NCBI GenBank assembly: GCA_006503535.1
Contig: QYRS01000001.1
Coordinates: 1,302,001-1,366,000, forward strand
Source of the DNA: Arthrinium phaeospermum
Taxonomy: Eukaryota > Ascomycota > Sordariomycetes > Amphisphaeriales > Apiosporaceae
Length of the DNA stretch: 64,000 nt
Direction: 5' to 3'
Positions 35,101 to 44,913 of the stretch are shown in pieces. A program made the translations under genes and the position numbers. The notes beneath the pieces are model-generated. The model was not told the DNA's origin. It did not search any database and saw only the letters and a program-made list of their open reading frames with translations. Each line of letters starts with the position of its first letter. Within the stretch, counting starts at the first letter, position 1.

Positions 35101-38100
35101 AGGTCCGGCCGCCGTAGGCCCGCCCGATGTTGCGGTGGTGCGAGGCGGCGTGGATCGGGGCGCTGACGGACATGGTGATGGTGGTCTCGGCCGGGCCGCA
35201 GCCGAGCACCATCTTGACGCCGCCCGCGCCCACCCAGGTCTCGACCGTTTCTTTCGCCACGGGCTCGCCGCCGGTGATGATGAACTTTAGGGTCGGGACC
35301 TGCTCGGGCCGGAGGAGGCTGAGGACGGTGTTGGTCATGCTGACCCAGTTGGCGCGCAGGCGGCGGATCGCGGCGGCGGGGTCGTTGACGCGATCTTCTT
35401 CGGACGGCATGCAGACGCATCCGCCCCTTTGCAGGGTGACGAAGATATCGTGGGTGGAGATGTCGTAGGTGAAGGAGGCGAAGTTGAAGACCCTCGAGTT
35501 CTTGTCCATGTCGAGGCGGGGGCCGATGAGGTCCGACATAGTCGACATGGAGCGGTGCTCAATGGCAATCGTCTTGGGCCTTCCCGTAGTACCCGATGTA
35601 AGAATGATGCAGGCCAGGTTGCTGGGGCTGAGCTCCGGGCAAGGCAGCTCGTCCCGGCTGGGCAGGCTCTCAATGAACAGGGGCTCCACCACCACCAGCT
35701 GGACATGGTCCATGTCCTGGAAGATGGCGGCCGTGTCGGCGCCGACGCAGAGAACGGTCGCGTTCACCTCGGCCATGAGATCGACCAGGCGCTCGCGTGG
35801 GTGGGCGGGATCCAGACCGACGAAGGCCCCGCCCGCCTTGGAGATGGCCAGCATGGTAATGGCGGCCCAGGCCGACTTGTGGAAGCAGTGCGGCACGACC
35901 ATCTCGGGGCCCACGCCAAGACTTCGGAGGTGGTGGGCGAGACGCGTCGAGACCTCGTCCAGCTCCCGGTAGGTCCAGGAACCATCCCAGGACGAAATCG
36001 CCTCGGCCTCGGGCTGGGATTGCGCGTGCTCCACAATGGGGGCAAACATGAGCCGGTCGGAGAAGTCCAGACTGGCAGTGTTGAACTCCATAAACCTGTC
36101 CATGTCGTACTTGCTGACCAGGTCCGCTCCTCCAATAGTCTCGTCCGGTTGCTGGACAATGGCGCGGAGCGCCTGGTCGAAGGTGTTGGCAATGCTGCGG
36201 GCCTGGCCCGAAGTCAGATGGGCGATCGAGTGCTGCATGGACGCCGAGAGCTTGTCCTTCGAGAACCCAATCTCCAGGCTGAGCGGGTACTCGGTCGGGT
36301 CCTGCACCGAGAGGCTGCGGATGGCGATCCCATCATCGCTTGCCTGCTCCTGGCTCTCATGCTCATTGCGGTGGAAGGAGAGCAGGGTGTTGAACAGAGG
36401 AGCGCCGTTCAGTCCCAAGGCGTGTTGGATGTCGGCCAGACCGGCATGTTGGTGCGGCAGGCTTCGCATGAAGTCGTCCGCCACCGTCTCGAGAGCGGCG
36501 CGCAGCGTCTTGTCGTCGGCCAAGTTGAGACGGCATACCAGCATGGTCAGGAAGGCGCCGACGCCGCCCTCGATGCCCGGCACGGGAGCGTCGCGGCCGG
36601 AGCACAGGTAGCCGAAGCAGACGTCGGGGGATTCGGTGTAGACTTTCAAAACCATGGCCCAGGCGACTTGGAACAGGCTCACAGGCGTGATGCTGCTGCG
36701 TTCGCAGAATTCTTGGAGGGAGGAGGCGGAGAGGCTGATGTCCATCTCGAACGTTTCCAACTTGTCCTGGGTGACAGGCTGCTCAAGCGGGGCCAGCTGA
36801 GGTACAAGGCAGGCGGAAGCGCCCTGCAAGTAGGTGGTCCAGAACTCCAGAGACACCGAGGCGTCGGTGCGCTGGATGTATTCGATGTATTCGCTGAACC
36901 GGAAACCGGCGTGGTCTGGAAGGCTTCCCTGGTAGGCTTGCGACAGATCACTAAGCATGTTCGCAATGGAACCGCCATCCACGATAGCATGGTTGATTTG
37001 CAGCTGGCAGATGAGCTTATCCTCCGCCACGGCGCAGATGGTAAGGCGATGAGGTGGTCTCCGGGCGTTCAGGGCCACGGCTGTGGATTGCTGGAAGATC
37101 TCTTGCACGTCCTCCTCGCTGCATCGGGAAATCGTGGTGTTTGTCGGTACAGACTTGAGCACGATCTGGTCGTAAAGGCCCCCTTGGGTGCTCTCCAAGA
37201 AGATGGTCCGAAGCGAAGAATGGCGCTGCACCACCTTTGCCCAAGCATCAGCAAAGCGCTCGGCATCGATGGTCAGCCCGGGAGCCCCAGGTGTTACTTC
37301 CATGACGTGGCAGTACTCGTAGACGGCAGTGTTGGAAAGGCTCTGGCTGACCAGGAGACCCTGCTGCATGGAGGAGCAGGGGTAAATATCCTCCACGGCA
37401 GCAATATCGGTAATGCCAGCCTGAGGCAGGCGGTTCTTTACCAGCTTCTCCAGGCCTTCATACGAAAGAGGCAGAAGCGGGAAGTCGGAAAGCGTGCAGC
37501 TCGGCACCGCCTTCACGGTCTCCGAAATGAGCTCCTCGAGGGCCAGCTTGCTGGCATCGACCCACGCCAAAAGACGCTCTTGGAACTTCATCTCCGTGTT
37601 GTACACGAAGGTGTACTGCATCTGCCCCTCGAGGATCTCGGCCGTGATCTCAATCAGCGAGAGCCGATCGAGGTTCTTGCCCATGTCGTCCGACTGCGGC
37701 ATGAACGCCGGCCGGGCCTCCTGGCGCAGCGTCGCGTCCGCGCGCTCCAGCGTCTGGAACTGGCCGAGGTAGTCGAACGAGATCTCGACGAGGTCGTGGT
37801 CGCGGAACAGCGCCGCGGCGCGCTCGTTGTGGAAGCGCGAGGCGAAGTACGGGCGGCCGTTGCCGGGGACCTTGTGGCGCACGTCTTTCACCTTCTTGAG
37901 CACGCTCATCAGGTCGTCGTCCGAGGGCGTGGCCTCGATGGCTAGCGGGTACATGGTGGTGAACCAGCCGACCGTGCCCGATACGTCCAGGGACGCGTCC
38001 CAGGGCTCGCGGCCGTGGCCTTCGCGGAAGATGGCGGGCAGTTCTCGGTCCGGGAACATGCGACCGAACGAGACGAAGAGAGCGCCGAGAAGGAGGTCTA

Positions 38101-41100
38101 GTGTCTCGGTGCGCAGGGCCTTGTGCGGCTGGTCGCCCAGAAGCAAGGCGGTCGTCTCCTTATCGAGCCGGAAGACTTGTTCGGTGGTGTCGGCCACCGC
38201 GTTGTTGTGGGCATCGGCCTCCCAGTAGGCGAAGTCGGGCTGCGGGACCTTGAAGGGCAGCGTCTTCTCGGGCTCGCCGTTCTCGGCCTCGTGTGCGGCC
38301 TGCAAATTGATCCAGTTCTGGAAAGGGAGCGGTGGAGGGGCCGTAATGGCGCCCGTGTCGAGGTACTCCTCCAGGTCGCGAAGAAGGATCCGCCACGACA
38401 CCCAGTCGATGATGGCATGGTGAGCCACCATGAAGAGGAATTGCTCTTCGCCAAGCGTCAGAAGGTCGACGGAAAAGACAGGGCCGGCGAGACCCAGGGT
38501 CCGCTGCGCGATGGTTGCGACGACTCCCGCATCTGCGATGGATCGCAGGGTGTGGCACTTGAAGCGATAAGCCCCTTCGGCCCGAGACCAAACCTTCTGT
38601 GACCAGTCGCCCGAAGCGTCCCGGTGGAATCGGCACCGCAGCATCGAATGCCTCGACACAATAGCATCCAGACCGGACCTCAACAGGGCGCGGGGAGTCT
38701 TCTTGGTAAGACGAAGGTAGAAACTCTGGTTGAAATGGACTTCGGGCATCTCTTCGTGATCGGGGCGCAGCTTGCGGGCGTACATGCGCTGGACCGGCGC
38801 CAGCTGGAAGGGGTGGTCAAGCTTTTCCTCAGTACTGGCCTGGTTGGACGCGGCAGAGCGCGTGGCACTCGCGGCCAGCTCTTGGACGTTCTTGCTGCGC
38901 AGGATGTGCCGAACAGTGAGAGAGACGCCATGCTTCCTGCACTGGGACATGACCTGCATGGCCGTGATGCTGTCTCCGCCCAAGCCAAGGAACGATTTAT
39001 CTTCCGGAATGAGTTCGGCTGGCATGTTGAGAACACGGCTGAAAATATCGATCAGCAGGGCCTTGATTTCGGTACCCTCTGCCTCTTTGGTAGAGCTCTG
39101 GGCGGTTTCAATCCCAATGATGCCGCGATACGTCTCCACGGTCATGTCTAGCAGCCACTTCTGCATCCTCTTGCGATCCAGCTTAGCCGATGTTAGGAGT
39201 GGCCAGGCCTCGATGGCGACGAAAACACTGGGGACCATGTACTCGGGCACCTTGCCAGTGAGGCTCGTCTTGACGGCATCTAGCTGGGTCTTTGCCTCGT
39301 TCTTGCTGACAATATTGATGGCCGCCTTGGTGTTGCCAGGTTCCGATGAGACCGAGAATTCGTTGAGGGATACGACTGCAACGAGCTTGTCGCTGCAGGG
39401 CCCTTGCTTCGGGAGATGAACGGCGACATGGTTGACGAGTGGGTGCTGTCCGATGTGGTGCTCGATCTCGCCCAGCTCGATTCGCAACCCTCGAAGCTTG
39501 ACCTGTGTATCCTTGCGGCCGATGAAGTGAATGGTACCATCCGAGTTGAATCGTGCAAGATCGCCAGTCTTGTAGAAACGAGTGAAGCCTGCGGCCGGGC
39601 CCGAAGCACCGTTGGTCCATGCCGGACTGTCGATGAATACCTCCGAGGTCTTCTCGGGATTGTTGAGGTACCCGCGGGCGAGAATCGGGCCAGAGATTAG
39701 GAGCTCGCCCACAGCGCCAATAGGCACGAGTTTATCGTGGTCATCCGCTTGCACGATCCACCCGAGGCCACCCACGGCTTTCCCTATATTAGCGGGATCG
39801 CTATCTGGATGTAAATGTGGATCACCCGCCGCCGCTATAGAACATTCGGACGGGCCATAGCCATTGACGAGCTGGAGACGAGGAGCCCAGATCTGGATGT
39901 CGGCCTTGTGGAGCAACTCGCCTCCCAAGATCAGGGTCTTGAGAGTCGGCACCTCGTCGGGCTTGATCAGCTTCACCAGAGAGGGCGTCAGAAACGACCA
40001 GGTGATTTGGTATTGGTTGATTGTCGCCGCAATACCTTGCACCATGGCAGCGTTGCCGGGCGTGCAGACACACGCCCCCGAGATCAGCGAAGTCAAGATC
40101 TCCAGCACGCTGACGTCAAAGCTGTAGGATGCCAGCTGCAACACCCGGCTGTCAGCGCTCAGACACGTCTTGGCGGCCTGCTGCAGGGCCCCCGAAAGGA
40201 AGGCGCTGTGCGTGATCTGGCACGCCTTGGGGATGCCGGTGCTCCCGGACGTGAAGATGATGTAAAGGAGGTTGTTGGGCGCGACGCCCGTGCGCGGCGT
40301 CGTGCCGAACTCCCGCAGGCCCTGGACGAGCTCGTCGTTGACCACAATGGGTCGGACGGCCATCTCCTGCCACGATGTCGCGTGGTGTGCGTCCGTCAGG
40401 ACAAAGTCGGCGTTGTCGAGCTGCTTCAGAATCTCCTCGCGACGACTTCTAGGATTGCCCGGGTCGATGAAAACCATGGCGCCTCCCGCCTTGACGACCC
40501 CCATCAAGGCGGCGATGGCCCATCGGGACTTCTCGAAACACAGCGGCACTACGGATTCGGGTCCTGTCCCCATGGACACGAGGTAATGGGCGATGCGGTC
40601 GGAGCACCGGTCTAGCTCTCGGTATGTGAAAGAGCCATCGAGTGCATCGACGGCAATGGCTTGCGGTTGTCTCTCGACTTGGCTCTGGAAAAGGAAGTGT
40701 GCGCAGTTGTTGACAGTTTCGGGGGCCTGGGCATTATTCCAGCTCCAGAGCTGGTAGTAACGATCAATGCATGAACCAGAGAAAGACGTTTTCTATGATT
40801 GAATAGCCCACGTACCTCTTCAATGTCGTTTTGACTGGTTATTACCACCGAGTCAAGGGTAGAGTCTGTATTAGACAATACCAAGTCCACGCTGTGGGCA
40901 AAAGTGGCAGCAAGTCTTTCAGCTGCCTTGCCGTCGATTAATTCCTCGGCAAAGTATACGTCGCAGGTGACTTGATCGGCGCCAATGCTACATGCAAGTC
41001 CTGTGGGATAAGAGTTGAAGACGGTGGGAAGTTCCGTCTTCTCCCCAGTTGCAAACACGGTTATTGTGTTCGACAGGGGGTTCTGCTGCAGTGTCTGGCC

Positions 41101-41385
41101 CGACGGCGCAGGGGTAATTTCACTTACCTCCTCGGCCGCCTTTTCCTTCAAGGCCTGTGTTAGTGATAGAATAGTTGATGCGCCACTTACTGAGATATGG
41201 CGTCTGCGCTGAGCGCCGCCGCTCACCGACGAGAAAGAGACGTCCCCATCGCCGGCATAGCACCACAGTGCGATGGCCCAAGCTGTCTCGACGATAGCTT
41301 CGAGGCCCTGGCCGCTCTGCTGTTGCAGTCTCCCGATGGCACTGCTGGCCCAGGTAGGGCAGACTGAGCATGAGTTGTGAGACAT
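24368..41385 (-). CDS. Four-module non-ribosomal peptide synthetase (cyclic tetrapeptide type)
   Basis: Two exons: 41385-40816 and 40750-24368 (65-base intron in phase); 5650 aa. Domain order with core motifs (residues approximate): partial C (1-190, no HHxxxDG); A1; T1 (LGGDSITAMQ, 781); E1 (HHAIIDWVSW, 966; EGHGRE; GTVGWFTT); C1 (NHAIVDGGS, 1445); A2 (LTSGTTGRPK, 1908); T2 (LGGDSVGAIK, 2332); C2 (HHAVYDAWS, 2537); A3 (FTSGSTGKPKG, 3004); T3 (KGGDSVRAIS, 3424); C3 (HHALYDGVS, 3644); A4 (FTSGSTGRPKG, 4115); T4 (LGGDSITAMQ, 4539); E2 (HHLVVDLVSW, 4738; EGHGRE); terminal C (SHALNDGIS, 5221). There is no methyltransferase, thioesterase or reductase. Fungal terminal C domains with SHxxxDG close macrocycles. 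Hence a cyclic tetrapeptide with D residues from modules 1 and 4 is predicted. HTS1 and APS1 share the A-T-E first module. Every carrier Ser and A-domain core looks intact. The gene is divergent from its probable regulator. Confidence 0.95.
26150..30950 (-). other. NRPS module 4: C3-A4-T4-E2
   Basis: C3 has a full HHALYDGVS. The A4 pocket reads D-I-A-F-V-G-V-I-Y-K. A small Ala at the third position and Val rather than Ile nearby suggest an open pocket, but no substrate is assigned. E2 has HHLVVDLVSW and EGHGRE, so residue 4 should become D before release. An epimerase in the last module is not part of the HC-toxin or apicidin synthetases as I know them. Confidence 0.8.
30950..34230 (-). other. 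NRPS module 3: C2-A3-T3
   Basis: C2 has HHAVYDAWS (Gly of the motif replaced by Ala, a frequent variant in fungal C domains). The A3 pocket reads D-I-F-T-S-G-S-V-L-K. The carrier motif is KGGDSVRA, with the phosphopantetheine Ser present. An L residue is predicted. Confidence 0.8.
34230..37440 (-). other. NRPS module 2: C1-A2-T2
   Basis: C1 follows an epimerase, so it should act as a D-donor/L-acceptor domain. Its motif reads NHAIVDGGS: the first His of HHxxxDG is Asn, but the second, catalytic His is kept. The A2 pocket reads D-I-H-S-I-G-G-I-T-K. There is no epimerase, so an L residue is predicted. Confidence 0.8.
37440..40750 (-). other. NRPS module 1: A1-T1-E1
   Basis: Loading module, boundaries approximate. 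The A1 pocket read by alignment to GrsA core positions is D-V-L-F-I-G-G-I-A-K. The epimerase has both His of HHxxxDxxSW and the EGHGRE motif, so it should invert residue 1 to D. In HC-toxin and apicidin synthetases module 1 loads an epimerised cyclic imino acid (Pro or pipecolate). Whether A1 here does the same cannot be read from the code. Confidence 0.8.
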
Positions 41386-42369
41386 TGTGTAGTAGGTTAG
41401 GTAATGGTAGGTTGAGTGAATTGTGGTGGATGGGACAATGTTGAGGGAGATGCAATGATTGGGGATATGCGATGATTAGGAATATGCGGTTGCGATTAAG
41501 GCACACTTTGAAGTCTAGTCAGGATGCAATGAAAAGGATACTGGTTGTTCAAATGGTTGGAGTAGTCGCGATTATGAGGATTATCAACAATAATAATAAC
41601 TTCATGAACCCCCTCCGCCTTTAAGGCTGATATCCCCCAGAGGCGGAGCGGAGGACCCGTAGCTAGAGTGGAGGATCAAAGCTGGAGTGGAGGATTCCCA
41701 GCTGGAGTGGCGCAGCCAATCAGTGGGACTTTTTCTATACTTAGAACTAGGATCCAACTGTTTTTGGCCAAAATCTCACCTGCAGCCGGAACTGCAGCGG
41801 CGCTGCCACTGCCACCCGACATGTTAATCAGCTGGGCTGGTGCTTACCCGCCTTGGCTTACGGAGCCAAGAGCCACAGGATCGAAGGGTCTTTTTCTATA
41901 GCAGTATTAGAGGGATTCTGTGACGTGCTCCGCAATCCTATACAATCAATAGCGGTTGCACGATCAGCATTCCTGCTTTCCTATTATAGATGATACCCCA
42001 CTAGGTACCATGTGGCATCAGGATGGGGCCCGCTTATCTAAGACCATACAATTTGTATTATTATCACCTACAACGTGGCACAGGGAAGGCGTAGGAGCGC
42101 TATTTCGAAAAGAAACGAACTCTGATCGGCATGGAACAGGCTCGTATCTTAGTAAGTACGTCATGTGTAAAGTTCACAAGAGTTGCCGATTATAACCTCT
42201 AGCCCGCACGTCTATTTAGTTTAGGGCCATAGTAGCTACCTACTTAGTCAACACCAACCCTCACATTGCCTCTTTCGCCTGACCGTTATCACACCTTTCA
42301 TTTGACAGCTGCCTTTTTCGCCTGTCTGTAGCCGTGAAAGTAGTCCTTTTCCATCAATTCTTGTCCAAC
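41386..42369. promoter_or_regulatory. Divergent promoter, NRPS / bZIP-ankyrin regulator
   Basis: The 984 bases between the NRPS start and the regulator start probably control both. It contains a block of four degenerate 19-20-base repeats (41642-41720), listed separately. The NRPS-proximal 250 bases are G/T-rich with repeated gatgcaatga and atgcgatgatt motifs on the plus strand. Confidence 0.55.
41642..41720. repeat. Four tandem ~20-bp degenerate repeats in the NRPS/regulator promoter
   Basis: Units start at about 41642, 41662, 41681 and 41701, each built on the theme gctggagtggaggat. The best-conserved pair are gctagagtggaggatc and gctggagtggaggattc. Spacing is about two turns of the DNA helix, putting the GGAGTGG cores on one face. 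They may be binding sites of the neighbouring regulator; this is inference. Confidence 0.5.
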
Positions 42370-43493
42370 ATGTCCAGCCCATCTTCCACCCCACTCAAGT
42401 GTGGACGTCCACCAAATTCGGCGTACATCAACCTCATGAAGCCTGACGAAGACTGGCGGACCATGGAAGATGTCACCGAGAGAAGGAAAATCCAAAACCG
42501 TCTGGCACAGAGGGCATACCGTAAGTGATCACTCTGCATCACCACCGGTCTACAAATAACACTAACAAGTGGCCTACAGGTCGCAACCTCCGTGACAAGA
42601 ACATGGAAGTGCAGAAGTTGAAAAAGCAACTTATGAAATTTCAAAAATCCAGTGCTGGGGACAACACCAGCCCGGGCTCGAGCCGGAGCTCTAGCAACTA
42701 CTACAGCCCGAGCCCGCCCCCTTCCCATGCCAGCAGCAACGGCAGCAGCGACAACAGCAACGAGATGGAGAAGCCTCAAGACGACATGGACAATCAAATG
42801 CAACCTTTTGCCAGCCCCCGGCACTCGGAGTCTGGCTCGTCTAACAACACAATCGACATCGATATGGAGTCAGTCCCCCCAGCGTCATCCAGCTGGATGG
42901 ACAAATACTTCTCCATGGATATTCACGAGCCCCTGGACCTTGGTCCCGCACTACTCCCCCGATTCGATATCCCCACAGGAACTGAGTTTCCCAGTTTCGA
43001 AACCGGCATAGCCAACGGAACACCGTCGAAATCTATTACCTACCCAAGCCAGTACAGGACCCCTCTATCAGAACCCCTAGGGAAGCAGCCGGGGTGTCAA
43101 ATCACGCCGGCATCCCGCGTCCAATCAGTAGAGCCAGCAGCATCCCCATACTTCCCCCAGATCGAGCTTCCGGTGGATTTTAGTCATCATCATCATCAAC
43201 ATGAAGCGGAAGATCGCGCACTCACTCCCCCTTCCCCTTTTCAACAACCGGCGACCATGCAAAATAGCACCATGAACAAGATCAACCAAGAGATTGTTCC
43301 AGATGCCAATGCGTCGCTACTGCACCTCGCAGTGGCTGGCGGCAATCTCGAGACAGTGCGCTTGATTGTGAAACACAAGCAGTCTATGATGTACGAGCGA
43401 GATAGTAAAGGCTACACGCCGATACAGCTCGCCATTTTAGCGGGACTTACAGACATAGTAGCAATTTTTCTCGAAAATGGGGGCAGTTCATAG
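42370..43493 (+). CDS. bZIP basic-region plus ankyrin-repeat transcription factor, TOXE/APS2-like
   Basis: Two exons, 42370-42520 and 42580-43493; 354 aa. The basic DNA-contact region spans the intron: ERRKIQNRLAQRAYR on exon 1, then RNLRDKNMEVQKLKKQ, with the N-x7-R spacing of bZIP proteins. No heptad leucine zipper follows; instead there is a Ser/Asn-rich acidic middle. The C-terminus has two ankyrin repeats (DANASLLHLAVAGGNLETVR and GYTPIQLAILAGLTDIVAIFLENG). A bZIP basic region with ankyrin repeats and no zipper is the hallmark of TOXE, the HC-toxin regulator, and APS2 of apicidin; both activate their own clusters. The gene is divergent from the NRPS, and pathway-specific activation is the obvious inference. 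TOXE has four repeats, so this C-terminus is shorter. An in-frame ATG at 42334 would add 12 residues. Confidence 0.92.
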
Positions 43494-43814
43494 AATTTCA
43501 AATATACGAAGCCTTTTCAATGACAATGTTTAAGATACTGCTATGCCGGTGATGGGTTTGGTGATGAGATTAGAAATGGTATCTACGGTTCTACTGTACG
43601 ACAACATTTGGGCCATCAGCGCCACGTGATGGGAGATGTGAGATGACTGCTACGATGTCGGGATTGATCGACAGGGCGTGGCTGAAAACAAAGAAAGCTC
43701 AAATTATCGATGATTGGGCGAGGGCTTTACTTGCAAAGCCTCACACCAGGGCATTTCTCACGTGGTCAGGTAGCCTGTTGATATCCCCTACAACGGCCAG
43801 GGCAATGTTGATAG

Positions 43815-44021
43815 GCTATCCCCTTGAGCGCTGAAAACAGCTCAAACAGTGGAGATACGATCTGTTATATCTGATTGGAGGCATGGACCAGAACCCGGCA
43901 TGTGCTGCGCATCTGGAGTAGAATTCTACGCCGTTTGATTGGATGCATCCTTGGATGCACCCTTTTAAAAAAGTCTCCACTGTTTGAGCTATGAGCTGTA
44001 TTCAGCGTTCAAGGGGATAGC
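43815..44021. mobile_element. 207-bp inverted-repeat (MITE/foldback-like) element
   Basis: The left arm 43815-43855 and right arm 43974-44021 are reverse complements with two mismatches. The right arm also has a 7-base duplication (atgagct). The 118-base centre contains ggatgcatccttggatgca. There is no coding capacity. The arms can form a long hairpin. Target-site duplications are not clear, so MITE is a working label; an inverted duplication by another route is possible. Confidence 0.6.
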
Positions 44022-44390
44022 TTTCGGGTTCTAACAATGTTTGACCTATTGCAATACTGAATGGTTGCGCTAATGCTTATGTCAGCCCAACGCAGACCCA
44101 CGGTTTGGGAGGCTCAGCCTTGATTGATTCCATAATAGGTAGCTGGTAGCCTAGCTGTACGGCGTGGCTAAGCACGCTGCAGGCCAAGCCCGTTGCAGAT
44201 CTTGGCACCGACAGCCGGCAAAAACCGAGCGGCAAAGTCGACTCCACTGGGGTTCTCAGCCGTCGCGGGTCATGATGTGATTTGAACTCGAAGGAAGGTG
44301 TTCCTAGGCCACCTTTTATAGAATTACCTAATTCAGCCTAAAAATAGATATGATGTGTGAATTACTAACCAAGACACTTATTCTATGTTT

Positions 44391-44507
44391 CCTTATCTTA
44401 CTGTGCCTGTGCCTGTGCCTGCATGTGCCACATGTTTGCATCCGGGGAGGTCGATCCCACGGTTTCTTACCTTACTGTGCCTGTGCCACATGTTGAAATC
44501 TGGGGGC
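44391..44507 (+). repeat. Direct duplication built on TGTGCC units
   Basis: Two imperfect copies of a segment starting cttacctta-ctgtgcctgtgcc and running through acatgtt: about 44391-44446 and 44466-44507. Within the first copy ctgtgc is repeated three times. Probably replication slippage. Confidence 0.55.
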
Positions 44508-44913
44508 TTACCGTAATATTAGTAACCACGCTCCTACCCAATGTCGATTATGTCTGACAGTGAATTGTTACTGCCACAATGACTGCGGATCAGGAAATGG
44601 CAATGCCACCATAGGCTCCAGGTAAGCGTTGAGCAGTATGTCGCAGCTGTATAGTTCCAATCGCATTCAATCATCGTGGCCATAATGTATAAAGTAGCAG
44701 TTGTTGTTTTGACCTATTGAGTTTTGGAATCACCACTATCACCATCGTCAATCACAGCTTACACAGCCTTCTCTCCCTCGATAGATATATCAACCCTTCC
44801 GTTGCCTCCAATCGTTGGCCGTATCCTTCTGGTTTTCAATCTACCTTGGCTCTAGAACAGAACATTTCCAGGTATCTCTTTTGATTTTTACTTTTTGAGT
44901 AAAAACCGCCATC

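Larger units (their letters stand above)
43494..44913. other. Intergenic region with inverted-repeat element and TGTGCC repeats
   Basis: It holds the 3' end of the regulator and the promoter of the right secreted-protein gene. Two repeat structures are listed separately (43815-44021 and 44391-44507). The short open frame at 43643-43834 runs into the inverted repeat and is not a gene. The last 200 bases (44715-44913) are CT/CA-rich, as for a 5' leader. Confidence 0.5.

Noticed and set aside
24332..39151. Long plus-strand open frames opposite the NRPS (such as 31532-33517, 35429-37945, 25748-27019, 34055-35290)
   Set aside because: They are mirror frames of the GC-rich NRPS coding strand, with Arg/Gly/Val/Leu-rich composition and no domain motifs.
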